Assembly (NCBI RefSeq): GCF_036250695.1
Contig: NZ_CP109427.1
Location: 1,798,001 to 1,862,000, forward strand
Source: Streptomyces sp. NBC_01497
GTDB taxonomy: Bacteria > Actinomycetota > Actinomycetes > Streptomycetales > Streptomycetaceae
Length of the DNA: 64,000 nt
Direction of reading: 5' to 3'
The position numbers and the translations under genes are program-made. Positions 1 to 9,325 of this stretch are shown here, in pieces (the stretch's first letter is position 1; each line of letters starts with the position of its first letter). The notes beneath the pieces were generated by a model. It saw nothing but the letters and a program-made list of their open reading frames with translations, did no database searches and was not told the origin of the DNA.

Positions 1-1
1 G

Positions 2-190
2 ACGGGAGGGGCGGGAGGCTCGACGGCCGACGCCAAGGCGGCGGTCTCCGGGGCCCACGCGGACACCGCGGACGACTCCAAGGCCTGCGCCAAGGTCAGC
101 CAGTACAAGACCGTCGAGATCAACGGCGTACCCATGACGCCTTCTCAGGCATATGGCGAATCTACCAACAAAAAGGACTCCGCGTCCTGA
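2..190 (+). CDS. C-terminal end of an unrecognised protein (5' partial)
   Basis: An open frame runs in from the window edge and stops at TGA 188-190, giving about 62 residues. It begins Gly/Ala-rich, then has a short segment with one Cys (KACAKVSQYKTVEING) and a polar tail ending in NKKDSAS. The composition suits the end of a secreted or lipoprotein-like Streptomyces protein, but no family is recognisable from this fragment and the start lies outside the window. The frame is supported only by codon bias and the clean stop, so confidence is moderate. Confidence 0.45.
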   Translation, partial: TGGAGGSTADAKAAVSGAHADTADDSKACAKVSQYKTVEINGVPMTPSQAYGESTNKKDSAS

Positions 191-400
191 CCCCGGCCAC
201 TGGTGGCGGGCCCGCACGGGCTCGCCGCCACCGCTTTCGCCATCGCGTTCCAGGATCCGACATCCTCCCCCTCGCGCACGCATGGCCGCCCCCTCGCACC
301 CGCCCCGCGCGGCTGCCGTCATCCGGGCCGCGCCTCCGCTCCTCCGGGACGACGGGTGGGGAGCGCCTCGCGTCCGTGCGACCCGGGCTGTCCTGGGCGC

Positions 401-469
401 GTCGGTGTGACATCCGGAGCCTGATCGTGTCGGTGTGACGCGCACGAAGCCGTGGACACGTCGGTGTGA
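401..469. repeat. Three direct copies of GTCGGTGTGA
   Basis: The decamer GTCGGTGTGA occurs at 401-410, 429-438 and 460-469, spaced 28 and 31 bp, so roughly one face of the helix every three turns. It sits in the 191-948 intergenic region, which holds no convincing gene. The regular spacing could mean protein binding sites, but no neighbouring promoter is evident and the function is unknown. Confidence 0.5.
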
Positions 470-505
470 TACGCCGGGAAACCCACCCATCCCACTGGTC
501 GATTT

Positions 506-543
506 GCCCGTATATGACCCATAAATCACACTCATATACGGGC
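506..543. repeat. Perfect 12-bp inverted repeat in an AT-rich island
   Basis: GCCCGTATATGA (506-517) is followed after 14 nt by its exact reverse complement TCATATACGGGC (532-543). The stem contains an AT-rich core, unusual for this >70% GC region. It could be an operator or a terminator for the partial gene ending at 190; there is no T-tract on either strand. Confidence 0.6.
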
Positions 544-858
544 GCACACCAGGGTCGTGGAGGGCTGAGGCGACACCGGGAGCAGACCAGGGGTGCCAGG
601 CCGGAGGGGGTCGGTGGGCGGGGGCACCGGATAGAGGGCGGTGCGGCGGCACGACGGGTGGGACGGCGGCGGCGCGGGCCTTACCCGCGCGACCCTCACC
701 CGCGGCGCCCGTACCCGCGGCCCCCTACCCGCGCGGCCCGGCCTCCGCGCGGCCCGTCCCGCCACGAGCCTCGGGCCGCGCTCGTCGAGGGCCACCAGGG
801 CGGACCCGGCAGCCGGTGGGATCCGGCCACCGCGGCCCGCCCGCCGTGGGCGGACACG

Positions 859-895
859 CCACAGGCCCGCCAGGCGGTGCCTGGCGGGCCTGTGG
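859..895. terminator. Strong hairpin terminator after the LysM/SLT gene
   Basis: CCACAGGCCCGCCAGG (859-874) pairs perfectly with CCTGGCGGGCCTGTGG (880-895) around a 5-nt loop. It lies just downstream of the stop of the minus-strand gene ending at 949. Streptomyces terminators often lack a U-tract, as here. Confidence 0.75.
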
Positions 896-948
896 GTTGC
901 CCGGCGGGCCCGGTGTGTCCGAGGGGCCCGTCAGTGGTGGGGCGTCTG

Positions 949-1791
949 TCAGTACGGGCCGTTGACGTTGTCGATCGAGCCGTACGTCGCGGCGGCGTAG
1001 TTGCACGCGGCCGTGATGTTCGCGACCGGGTCGTACGGGTCCATCGAGGTGCCGGCCACGTGGTACGTCTGGAACGTGGGGTCGATCACCTGGAGCAGGC
1101 CCTTGGACGGGGTGCCCTTGGCCGCGTTGGAGTCCCAGTTGTTGATCGCCAGCGGGTTGCCGGACGACTCACGCATCACGTTGCGGTAGATGCCGTCGTA
1201 GCTGCCGGGGATGCCGTGCTGGCCCATGATGCTCAGCGACTGGCGTATCCAGCCGTCCAGGTTGTTCGCGTATACCGGGGCGGCCGCCTTGGCCGGGGCC
1301 GCCGTCTTGACGGCGGTGGCGTCGGCGGTGGTCTGCGCCTTGATGACGGTCTTGTGGGCGGAGCCGTTGGCGGAGCTGCGCGCCTCACCCGTGGTGCGGG
1401 CGGCGGGGGCGGCCTTGCCGTTCAGCGTGAGCTTGAGACCGGGGTGGATCAGCGACGGGTTGCCGCCGACCGCCTCACGGTTGTCCTGGTAGAGCTTCTT
1501 CCAGCCGCCGGAGAGCGAGTGGTCGCGGGCGATCTTCGAGAGCGAGTCGCCCCGGACCACGGTGTACGCGGAGTGGGCGGCCTTCTTCGCCGCCGCGCTG
1601 ACCTGCGCGGGGGCCTTCGGAGCCTGGTGGACCGCGGCCTCGTGGGCCACGGACTGGGCGGCCGGCGCGGCGTTGGCGGCGGCGGCGGTCAGCAGAGGTA
1701 CGGCGATCACTGCACCGCCCACGCCTGCGACCATGAGGCCGCGGGTCAGCGTTCGGGGCATGGGACGACGGTGGCTGGCCTTTTTGGGCAT
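949..1791 (-). CDS. Secreted LysM / lytic transglycosylase-like cell-wall hydrolase
   Basis: 280 residues from ATG 1791 (GAGGAA ribosome site). An N-terminal signal peptide has an RRPMPRTLTRG basic region, a hydrophobic stretch and an Ala-rich cleavage zone near residue 40. A LysM domain (about 76-123, YTVVRGDSLSKIA) would bind peptidoglycan. An Ala/Thr linker leads to an SLT/lysozyme-like domain (about 175-280) with the catalytic Glu in VMRESSGNP and the GLLQVI motif. It would cleave peptidoglycan glycan strands outside the cell, as related Streptomyces Rpf/SLT proteins do during germination or growth. A c-di-AMP riboswitch lies in its 5' leader, which fits the known control of this gene class. 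Confidence 0.9.
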   Translation of the reverse strand: MPKKASHRRPMPRTLTRGLMVAGVGGAVIAVPLLTAAAANAAPAAQSVAHEAAVHQAPKAPAQVSAAAKKAAHSAYTVVRGDSLSKIARDHSLSGGWKKLYQDNREAVGGNPSLIHPGLKLTLNGKAAPAARTTGEARSSANGSAHKTVIKAQTTADATAVKTAAPAKAAAPVYANNLDGWIRQSLSIMGQHGIPGSYDGIYRNVMRESSGNPLAINNWDSNAAKGTPSKGLLQVIDPTFQTYHVAGTSMDPYDPVANITAACNYAAATYGSIDNVNGPY

Positions 1792-1804
1792 GCTGAGTTC
1801 CTCT

Positions 1805-1985
1805 CCGTCGCCTGCGAGGTGAGCTGTCGGGTTCGGGCTGGAGATGCCCGGCCGCATGGGATGCGACTTGACCCCTAGCCGGTCCGCTTTCGCGGCTCGG
1901 CGACTTACCTGGGTCCCCCGCTCCTGCCGTATGGATGCGGTTGTTGGTTGAGGTATCCGGACAGCGGCAGGATTCGGCGGTCTGT
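1805..1985 (-). ncRNA. ydaO/yuaA-type cyclic di-AMP riboswitch
   Basis: Read on the minus strand, the leader contains the conserved blocks of this class in order: GCCGAATCCTGCC, then CGGGGGACCCAGGTAA, GGGGTCAAGTCGCA, CGGGCATCTCCAGCCCGAA and CCGACAGCTCACCTCGCAGGCG-like segments (each split here into its core), ending about 13 nt before the start codon of the LysM/SLT gene. In actinomycetes this riboswitch typically turns off cell-wall hydrolase genes when c-di-AMP is high. The edges are approximate. Confidence 0.85.
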
Positions 1986-2059
1986 CCGGAATGACGAGAA
2001 CGTAAGCGAAGACCTCGCGGCGAAACAAGTTGTGAATTCACTGAGCTATGCGCCAAACG

Positions 2060-2536
2060 CTGACAGCGAGGATCCGGCCGGTCGCTCGACGGCCTTATGA
2101 AAACCCAACACGCCCTGTGCGCGCACGAAATGGGCGAGGCCTCGGGGGCGTGGAATCCGCCCCCAGGTGACGTATATCACTCGTAGGGCGACCAACCACC
2201 CCGCACAACACCCGCCAGAGGCCATCAAGTTACCCGAACACCCCAGAACAGATCTTAGGGATTTAGAGCACTAAATCGCCCATAAGGTCACTCCGGATCA
2301 AGGACCCGGACGGCGCGGAGATTGATGCCGGATCAGAGCTGCCCATTCACCGCGAGAGGCGCAGAACGACCCCTGGTCCCCTTTTTTCGATCATGCCGGC
2401 CAAGGGCGATCGGAAAAGCACGCAGGGCCGAATCCGGGATGCCGTATTCCTTTCGCGTCCCGTCTCCCGGCAAATCCCTCCGAATTCCTGACACGCGGTC
2501 AGGGAGATTGCGGGAACGAGTCGATGGGCGGAAAGC
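2060..2536. other. Intergenic region, no gene seen
   Basis: About 480 bp between the riboswitch-controlled gene and the PucR regulator. It includes a relatively AT-rich stretch near 2230-2300, probably promoter DNA for the minus-strand riboswitch transcript or for nothing now present. I find no coding frame with good start and codon use. Confidence 0.4.
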
Positions 2537-4282
2537 TCACTCGTGTTCCGTGCCGCCCCGGGCCGCCTCGCCGGTGAAATGGGCGGCGGGGAAAGGGAAA
2601 TGGTCTCGGCGGGGCGCCCCCGAGAACCAGCCCAGCGCCAGCAGCAACTCCGCGCGGACCGCGGCGTCGGAGAGGTCGACGCCGAGCAGCAGTTCCACGC
2701 GCCGGATCCGGTGCCGGACGCTGTTGCGATGCAGACCGGTGAGCTGAGCCGTACGGTCCCAGCCCCCGTGGCAGCCGAGCCAGGTGCGCAGCACCTCGAC
2801 CAGCGCCGAGCCGTCCGGCTCGGCCCGCTCGTCGAGCAGCGGCGCGAGCGTCCGCCGCGCCCAGTCGCCGGCGCGGTCCGGGTCCACCGCCGCGCCGATG
2901 CCGAGCCCGCGGTCCTCCGCGACGACGGGGATACCGCGGGCCCCGGCCTGCCGCAGCAGCAGGTGGGCCTCGCGATCGGCGGCAGGCAGCAGGCCCGGCG
3001 GCACGGGCCTGCTCAGCGCGGCGAGCCAGCCGCCACGCTCCCGCAGCCGCTCCAGGTCGGCCCGTCCCGCACCGGCGGGCAGGACACCGCGCAACGTTCC
3101 CCCGCCGGCCGCCTCCCCCGCGCGGTCGTCGATGTCATCGGTGAGCGGGCCCGGCACGTACGGCCCAGCCGGGGCGCCGCCCGTGCCCGTGCCCGCGCCC
3201 GGCGGACGCCGTGCCCGGAGCGCCCTGACCAGAGGCGGGCCCCCGGACGGTTCGCCGTCCTTAACCGGCCCGCCGCCGAGCAACGAGGTCAGCAGGTCGC
3301 GGGCGCGGCCTGGCTCGGCCGGGTCCTCGCCCAGCAGCAACAGCGCGGCGAGTGCGCCCTGTTGGGTTCCCGCGCGTGCGGTGCGGGCCAGCAGTCCCAG
3401 CAGTCCCGCGGCCATGGTCCCCGCGCCACGCCCCGCTGCGGTCGGCGGCCGGTCGCCGCCGAGCAGCAGGATCCGCACACCGCTCCCGGACGCGGTCCCC
3501 GCCCCCGCACTCCCTGAGGAGCCCGGCGCCGCCCGGCCGGTGCCCTCCACCGGGTGGAGCGCGACATGTCCGTGTGCGCCGTGGTCGACGGCGCTGCGGG
3601 GACCGTCGGCCCGGCCCAGCCGTACGGCGAGCCGCCTGAGGTCCGCGCCCGGTTCCGGCGCCCCGGCGGTCGCGGCGAGCGGCCGGCCTTCGGCGTCGAG
3701 CAGGACGGCCCAGCCGCCGGCCGCCCGGGCGGTCGCCTCCAGGACGGCGGACACCGGCGTGGTGCGGTGCAGGGCCGCCCCGGCGATCGCGGCCTGGGCC
3801 TCGGCCATACCGAGGAGTTGGTCGGCGTGGCGACGGTGCAGGGCGGCGGCGACGGTGCGCGCGATCGCGTGGAACGCGGTTGCCTCGGGCACCGCGAGCA
3901 GCGGCAGGCCCTGTTCCTCGCACGCGGCGGCCAGCTCCGGCGGGACCGTGCGGTGGACCGGCGCGAGCCCGAACCCGAGGGCGGCGACACCGGCGCGCAC
4001 CAGACCCTCGACGTACGTGCCGTACGCGCGGGCCCGCGCCCCCTCGCCCGGCCCGGAGACCTCCGGCAGCCCGATACCGGCCGTGAGCAGCAGTTCGCCG
4101 CCGATCAGGTACGGGGCGGGGTCCGGCAGTTCACTGACGTGGGCCCAGCCGATCCGCCGGTCCAGCAGCGCGTCGCGGGTCATGGGGACCAGTCCGAGCG
4201 CGGGGTCCCCGGTCAGCTCGCGCAGTGCGAGGGACGGAAGGACGTCGGACGGCTCGGGGTCCTGCGGGGCGGTGGTGCGCAT
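2537..4282 (-). CDS. PucR/CdaR-family transcriptional regulator
   Basis: 581 residues from ATG 4282. The N-terminal third (about 15-145) matches the PucR purine-catabolism domain ([28 protein letters not shown]). The C-terminus (about 500-560) is the PucR helix-turn-helix ([23 protein letters not shown]). The middle is a variable Gly/Ala-rich sensor-like segment. It is divergent from the ureohydrolase gene at 4511 with a 228-bp shared promoter region, so it probably controls nitrogen-compound catabolism through that gene. The ligand is unknown. Confidence 0.85.
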   Translation of the reverse strand: MRTTAPQDPEPSDVLPSLALRELTGDPALGLVPMTRDALLDRRIGWAHVSELPDPAPYLIGGELLLTAGIGLPEVSGPGEGARARAYGTYVEGLVRAGVAALGFGLAPVHRTVPPELAAACEEQGLPLLAVPEATAFHAIARTVAAALHRRHADQLLGMAEAQAAIAGAALHRTTPVSAVLEATARAAGGWAVLLDAEGRPLAATAGAPEPGADLRRLAVRLGRADGPRSAVDHGAHGHVALHPVEGTGRAAPGSSGSAGAGTASGSGVRILLLGGDRPPTAAGRGAGTMAAGLLGLLARTARAGTQQGALAALLLLGEDPAEPGRARDLLTSLLGGGPVKDGEPSGGPPLVRALRARRPPGAGTGTGGAPAGPYVPGPLTDDIDDRAGEAAGGGTLRGVLPAGAGRADLERLRERGGWLAALSRPVPPGLLPAADREAHLLLRQAGARGIPVVAEDRGLGIGAAVDPDRAGDWARRTLAPLLDERAEPDGSALVEVLRTWLGCHGGWDRTAQLTGLHRNSVRHRIRRVELLLGVDLSDAAVRAELLLALGWFSGAPRRDHFPFPAAHFTGEAARGGTEHE

Positions 4283-4510
4283 GGGCCGGCTCCGGCAAAG
4301 AGGAGGGCCGGCCGGGGACGGCGGCCGGGTCGGATCATCCTAGGAGTCCCGCCGCGCGGGACGTATCGTCCCGTGACCCGGCCGGACGCGCGGCCTAAGC
4401 TGCTCGCCGTTCGGTGGTGCACCGGCCGGGGCCGCGGTTCGCGCCTCCGGCCCGTCCGCCTTCCTCTCGTCCCTCCCCGGCCCCGGCCCCCGTACGGAAG
4501 AAGACCTCCC

Positions 4511-5509
4511 GTGACATCGCAGCAACCGCAGCCGGAGTCCGCGGCGCCCGCCGGGCCGGTCGGCCCCGTGGACAGTTCGATCGTCCCCCGATACGCGGGC
4601 ATCGCCACCTTCGCCCGGCTGCCCCGTCTGGAGGAGGTCGGCCGCGCCGACGTCGCGGTGGTCGGCATCCCCTTCGACAGCGGGGTCTCCTACCGTCCCG
4701 GGGCGCGCTTCGCCCCGGCGGCGGTGCGCGAGGCGAGCCGCCTCCTGCGGCCGTACCACCCGGCGCTCGACGTGTCCCCGTTCGCCGCCGTGCAGGTCGC
4801 GGACGCTGGGGACATCGCGGTCAACCCGTTCGACATCGGCCAGGCGGTGGCCACCGTCGAGGAGCAGGTGGGCGAACTGGCCGCCACCGGCGCGTCCGTG
4901 CTGACGGTCGGCGGCGACCACACTCTCTCGCTCCCCCTGCTGCGCGCCGCCGCCCGGGTGCACGGGCCGCTGGCACTGCTGCACTTCGACGCCCATCTCG
5001 ACACCTGGGACACCTACTTCGGGGAGCCGTACACGCACGGCACACCGTTTCGGCGCGCGGTGGAGGAAGGCCTGCTCGATACGGAGGCACTCGGCCACAT
5101 CGGCACCCGCGGCCCGCTCTACGGCAAGAGCGACCTCGCCGAGGACAAGCGGCTCGGTTTCGGCATCGTGACGGCCGCCGATGTCATGCGACGGGGGGTG
5201 GACGACACGGTCGCGGCAGTGCGGGAACGGATCGGGGACCGGCCGCTCTATGTCTCGGTGGACATCGACGTCCTCGACCCGGCCCACGCGCCGGGCACCG
5301 GAACCCCGGAGGCGGGCGGCCTGACCTCGCGGGAACTGCTGGAGATCCTGCGCGGCCTGGACGGTACGCGGATCGTCGGCGGGGACGTGGTGGAGGTGGC
5401 ACCCGCCTACGACCACGCGGACATCACCTCGGTGGCCGCCTCGCACGTCGCGTACGACCTGGTGAGCCTGCTGGCCCTGCGTCGCGCGGCAGACGCCGGC
5501 GCCGCCTGA
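4511..5509 (+). CDS. Ureohydrolase, agmatinase or guanidinobutyrase type
   Basis: 332 residues from GTG 4511 (GGAAG 10 nt upstream). It shows the full binuclear manganese signature of the arginase/agmatinase family: [39 protein letters not shown]. It would hydrolyse a guanidino compound to urea plus an amine in the cytoplasm. Agmatine is the textbook substrate, but actinomycete members also act on guanidinobutyrate or guanidinopropionate, and the sequence alone does not decide. Divergent pairing with a PucR regulator supports a catabolic role. Confidence 0.88.
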   Translation: MTSQQPQPESAAPAGPVGPVDSSIVPRYAGIATFARLPRLEEVGRADVAVVGIPFDSGVSYRPGARFAPAAVREASRLLRPYHPALDVSPFAAVQVADAGDIAVNPFDIGQAVATVEEQVGELAATGASVLTVGGDHTLSLPLLRAAARVHGPLALLHFDAHLDTWDTYFGEPYTHGTPFRRAVEEGLLDTEALGHIGTRGPLYGKSDLAEDKRLGFGIVTAADVMRRGVDDTVAAVRERIGDRPLYVSVDIDVLDPAHAPGTGTPEAGGLTSRELLEILRGLDGTRIVGGDVVEVAPAYDHADITSVAASHVAYDLVSLLALRRAADAGAA

Positions 5510-5754
5510 TGCCCCCGCGTCGCACGCGACCGGCGCGGCCCGCCACGGGGCAGGGGGACGGTGAGGGCGGCGACAGCGGTGATCCGGCCGGACCCGCGGC
5601 CACGACAGCGGTGAACGCCGGTGATCCGGCCGGGCCCGCGATCAGTGACAGCGGTGACGGCGGTGTTCCGGTGACGCCTACGGTGGCGGACTCACGTGCT
5701 CGCACACCGACGCGGCGGTCCTGACCCGGCGCCACCCGGCGCCGGGACGCGCCG

Positions 5755-6165
5755 TCAGGGCGCCGTCCGGCGGGGCGGCCCGGATCGGGGGCCGCCCTGC
5801 CGCTCGTCCCGGCCGGCCGTGGCGGCAGCCGCCTCGACGGTGGACGCGAACTCGAAGAACGTACGGGTGCCCGTCACGTCGAACAGCCGCCCCACCGTCT
5901 CGTGCAGCGGTCCGGCGATCACCAGACGCGTGCCCCGGCGGCGCCGGCGGCGCTGTGTCTCCAGCAGGACATGCAAAAGGGTGGAGTCCGCGAACTCCAG
6001 CGCCGACAGGTCCGCCACGAGCAGCCGTACCCCGTCCTCCCCCGCGCGCCGTATCTCCGCTTCGAGCACCGGCGCGTTCTCGTAGTCGACGCCGCCGCTC
6101 ATCCGGACGACCGCCACGCCACGTCCGGCCGTGCTCACCGTCAACGCCGCGGATCCCTCTGCCAT
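5755..6165 (-). CDS. STAS-domain anti-sigma factor antagonist
   Basis: 136 residues using ATG 6165, chosen for its GGAAG site 9 nt upstream; a longer form from 6237 is possible. The STAS fold has the phosphorylatable-Ser region ALEFADSTLLHVLLE (about 58-72) and a second LVIAGP strand. Such proteins bind and sequester an anti-sigma kinase. No kinase or sigma factor is adjacent, so the partner is unknown. The preceding 5510-5754 segment has imperfect repeats of GACAGCGGTGATCCGGCCGG and no gene. Confidence 0.8.
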   Translation of the reverse strand: MAEGSAALTVSTAGRGVAVVRMSGGVDYENAPVLEAEIRRAGEDGVRLLVADLSALEFADSTLLHVLLETQRRRRRRGTRLVIAGPLHETVGRLFDVTGTRTFFEFASTVEAAAATAGRDERQGGPRSGPPRRTAP

Positions 6166-6285
6166 GGGCCCAGGCTTCCACGCCCGGAGGGCCATCCCCC
6201 AAACTCCGTTTCCAAACCCACTCGTTCTCGGGAACATACGGGCAGGCCGTGAAGATGATCACGCAGTCCGGCCGCTTCGCCCGGC

Positions 6286-7626
6286 TCACGCCCGTACGAC
6301 GAACGGCTCCCCTGGCCAGGCGTCGCGCACGGCGTCCTCGATCTTCGAGGCGTCGCCCACGACCACCAGGGACAGGCCGTCGAAGGGCAGATGCGTGCCG
6401 AGGGCCGCGGAGGCGGACTCCGGGGTGACGGCGCGCACCGCGTCCTGCCACTGGTTGAAGTAGCCGGGCTCCAGGTTCTCCGAGACGACGTCCGCCACCT
6501 GAGCGGCCACGGCGTCGCTGGTCTGGAAGGCGATCGGGCCGACCCGCAGGAAGCAGTCGGCGGCGATGTCCCGTTCGGCGGCGTCGATCCCGCCCGCGAC
6601 CGTGGAGCGCACGACTTCGGCGAGGTCAGCGAGCGCGGGTCCCGTCACGTCGGTCTCGACGGCGCAGGCGATGCTCGCGACACTGCCGTGCCGCAGCGAG
6701 GAGTTGCCGGCGAAGATTCCGTACGTGTAGCCCTTCTCCTCCCGCAGGACCTTGCTCAGCCGCGATCCGATGTGTCCTCCGAGGGCGTACGTACCGATCC
6801 CCAGCGAAGCCCAGTCGGGGCTGCGCCGGTCGATCGACGGCAGTCCGGCGCGGATCGCGCTCTGCACCGCGCCCGGCCGGTCCACGAGCAGTACCCGCGG
6901 CCCCTGAGCCCTCGCCTCCTGCCCGGCGGCGGGCGCGGCCGTGCCCGTCCACGGCCCGAACGCCACGTCGACGAGCGCGTCGACGTCGGTGCCCCGGAAG
7001 TCGCCCACGAGCACGAGCGTCGCCGCGGAGGGCGCCACGAACCGCTCGTGATAGGCGCGTACGGCCGCCACGTCGAGCGCGGCGAGGTCCTGCGCGGTGC
7101 CTGAGAGTGGGCGGCTCATGCGGCTGTCGGCGGTGAACAGCGCACCGTACAGTTCGAGGTAGGCGCGGTACTCGGCCTGCGCGCGGCGGACCTCGATCGC
7201 GTCCCTCTCCTCCTTCACGACCCGCGCGAACTCCCGTTCCGCGTAGGCGGGCCGCATCACGCTGGCGGCCAGCAACCCCAGCGACTCCCCCAGCCGCGCG
7301 GTCGGCGCGGTCAGCGCCGCCACCGGACCGTCGTGTCCCGCCGCCGCCCAGTACGAGGCGCCGATGGACTCGATCCGACGCGCGAAGGCGGCCACGTCGA
7401 GCTCCTCGGTCCCCTCGGTCCACAGATCGGTGGCGAGGGACGCGGTGCCGTCCCGGCCCTCGGCCGCGAGCGGCGCGTCGAAGACGAGGCGGACGGCGGC
7501 CAGTTCACGGCCCGGAAGGTCGTACACGAGGACAGACAGCCCGTTGTCGAGGCGGCGCCGGCGCGGGTCGGGGAAGAACCAGGGCGCGGGCGCGGAAACC
7601 GTGGGACGGGGAACGGTGCTGGTCAT
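6286..7626 (-). CDS. M16-family peptidase subunit, catalytically inactive partner
   Basis: 446 residues, ATG 7626, overlapping the stop of the upstream M16 gene by ATGA. It has the duplicated M16 (pitrilysin) fold, including the R/Y motif region ALGGHIGSRLSKVLREEKGYTYGIF. Where active members carry HxxEH it reads SLATDLWTEGT, so zinc-binding residues are absent. Bacterial M16B peptidases commonly work as heterodimers of one active and one inactive subunit, which fits this pair. A cytoplasmic peptide-degrading or processing role is likely. Confidence 0.88.
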   Translation of the reverse strand: MTSTVPRPTVSAPAPWFFPDPRRRRLDNGLSVLVYDLPGRELAAVRLVFDAPLAAEGRDGTASLATDLWTEGTEELDVAAFARRIESIGASYWAAAGHDGPVAALTAPTARLGESLGLLAASVMRPAYAEREFARVVKEERDAIEVRRAQAEYRAYLELYGALFTADSRMSRPLSGTAQDLAALDVAAVRAYHERFVAPSAATLVLVGDFRGTDVDALVDVAFGPWTGTAAPAAGQEARAQGPRVLLVDRPGAVQSAIRAGLPSIDRRSPDWASLGIGTYALGGHIGSRLSKVLREEKGYTYGIFAGNSSLRHGSVASIACAVETDVTGPALADLAEVVRSTVAGGIDAAERDIAADCFLRVGPIAFQTSDAVAAQVADVVSENLEPGYFNQWQDAVRAVTPESASAALGTHLPFDGLSLVVVGDASKIEDAVRDAWPGEPFVVRA

Positions 7627-8909
7627 ACGTGCGCACTCCGATCGGTGTGGTAGACGACCCGGGCGCACTGCTCGGGCAGCAGTCCTGCGGCGGCCCGCCG
7701 CACCTGCTCGGGCGTGACCGCGCGCAGTCGCGCGACGACGCCGTCGGCGAGCGCCGCGTCCCCGTGCAGGCAGGCGAACCGCGAGTACTGGTCGGCACGC
7801 CCGCCGAAGTCGGCGGTCCCGTCGAGCCATTCCCTCTCCGCCGACGCGAGGGCGCGGGCCAGTTCCTCCTCGGTCGGCCCCTCCGCGGCGAACGTCCACA
7901 GTTCCTCGTCGAGGTGCTGCTCCAGTACGGCCGGGTCGATGCCGATGCGGCCCTCGACGATGAGCGCGGCGGACGAGTCGCCCCGGGCCTGGCGCAGGAA
8001 GAACGGCGAGACGCCGCGCGCCAGTTCGTCGCCGTGGACGAGACGCAGTCCGAGGCGGGCCGCGGTGCCGCCCGCGAGGATCTGGAGCGCCAGGTCCACC
8101 GCGTCGGCCTCCGGCGTGCCGTCGCGTGCCACCCGCCACAGCGCGTACACGGCGGGCGCGGGCACGTCCTCGTGGAGATCGAGGCGCAGCGGCGCGGTCA
8201 GGGGGCCGAGGTGTTCGGGCTCCGGCTGCGGCGGGGCGGGATCCGCCCCGAGGTGGCCGAAGTACCGTTCCACGGAGGCGAGGGCGTCCGCTGTCGAGAC
8301 GTCGCCGACCAGGGTCAGGACCGCGTTCGACGGCCGGTAGTGACGCCGGTAGAAGTCGGCGCACTCGGCCAGGCTCGCGGCGTCGAGGTGCTCCATCGAG
8401 CCGATGGTGTCGTGGTGGTACGGGCTGTCCGCGGGGAAGGCCAGCTGATGCAGGCGCTCCCACACGGTGCCGTAGGGCTGGTTGTCGTAGCGCTCCCGGC
8501 GTTCGTTCTTCACGACGTCGCGCTGGTTGTCCAGGTTCTGCTGGGTGAGCCCGGCGAGCAGGCCGGTCATCCGGTCCGCCTCCAGCCACAGGGCCAGATC
8601 GAGCGCGCCGGTGGGCAGCGTCTCGAAGTAGTTGGTGCGCTCGAACCAGGTGGTCGCGTTCAGGTCGGCACCGCTCGCGTCGAGGAGTCCGAAGTGCTCG
8701 CCGGAGGCGACGTTCTGCGAACCCTCGAACATCAGGTGCTCGAAGAGGTGCGCGAGTCCGGTCCTGCCGAGGTCCTCGTGCCGCGAACCGACGTCGTACC
8801 AGATGTTGAGGGCGACGGCGGGCGCGGAGCGGTCGGTGCGGACCACGACGCGCAGGCCGTTGTCGAGGGTGCGGGTGGTGAGCCCGCTCGTGGGCGGCGA
8901 ACTGGTCAC
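7623..8909 (-). CDS. M16-family zinc metallopeptidase, active subunit
   Basis: 428 residues from GTG 8909 with AGGAG 6 nt upstream. The inverted zinc motif HLFEH is at residues 54-58 (GLAHLFEHLMFEG), with the downstream acidic ligand region VVKNERRERYDN near 130. The length suits the bacterial M16B subunits (about 430-460). It is translationally coupled to the inactive partner. Such pairs cut short peptides or process small peptide products; nothing here links it to the biosynthetic cluster. Confidence 0.9.
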   Translation of the reverse strand: MTSSPPTSGLTTRTLDNGLRVVVRTDRSAPAVALNIWYDVGSRHEDLGRTGLAHLFEHLMFEGSQNVASGEHFGLLDASGADLNATTWFERTNYFETLPTGALDLALWLEADRMTGLLAGLTQQNLDNQRDVVKNERRERYDNQPYGTVWERLHQLAFPADSPYHHDTIGSMEHLDAASLAECADFYRRHYRPSNAVLTLVGDVSTADALASVERYFGHLGADPAPPQPEPEHLGPLTAPLRLDLHEDVPAPAVYALWRVARDGTPEADAVDLALQILAGGTAARLGLRLVHGDELARGVSPFFLRQARGDSSAALIVEGRIGIDPAVLEQHLDEELWTFAAEGPTEEELARALASAEREWLDGTADFGGRADQYSRFACLHGDAALADGVVARLRAVTPEQVRRAAAGLLPEQCARVVYHTDRSAHV

Positions 8910-9325
8910 GGAATCTCCTGTTCGGTCGGGGCCGGTCGGGGACGGTCGGGCAGGGCGGGGGCTGCGGTACGTGGGCAGCGGTGGTGTGCTGCGCGCGGTG
9001 GGGACATCCGTTGTCCAGGGGCGGCGGTCGGTCCGGGCAGATGCGTGGTGTGGGTGTCGGCGGCCGGTGCCTGCCGGTGGCCGGTCGGGCACCCCTCTCA
9101 GACGACGTGTCCCGGGCGCCCGTCTCCCTGGATCCGGCCGGCGGCCGGGTCGCCCGGCGGACCTGTCCCCTCCCCCCTGTCCGCGCTCTCATCGTAGGAG
9201 GCGTGCGACGGAAGGTGCCGTGCGCCGGCCGCCCGACGGCGCACGCGAGGCGGAATGGACGGCGGCGCTCGGGGTCTTGTGCGTAGTCTCGTCGTCCATC
9301 GGTCGTGGGGGGAAGGGAACAGACT
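8910..9325. other. Divergent intergenic region, no gene
   Basis: About 416 bp between the M16 operon (leftward) and the hydrolase (rightward). It should carry both promoters, but I cannot pick convincing -35/-10 boxes. Several frames stay open through it because of high GC; none has a start with a ribosome site. Confidence 0.35.

Noticed and set aside
466..1878. 470-codon open frame on the plus strand
   Set aside because: It lies antisense to the LysM/SLT gene and its riboswitch and is Arg/Gly-rich nonsense; a high-GC shadow frame.
7629..9197. 522-codon plus-strand frame opposite the M16 genes
   Set aside because: Antisense shadow; the minus-strand frame has the HLFEH motif and proper ribosome sites.
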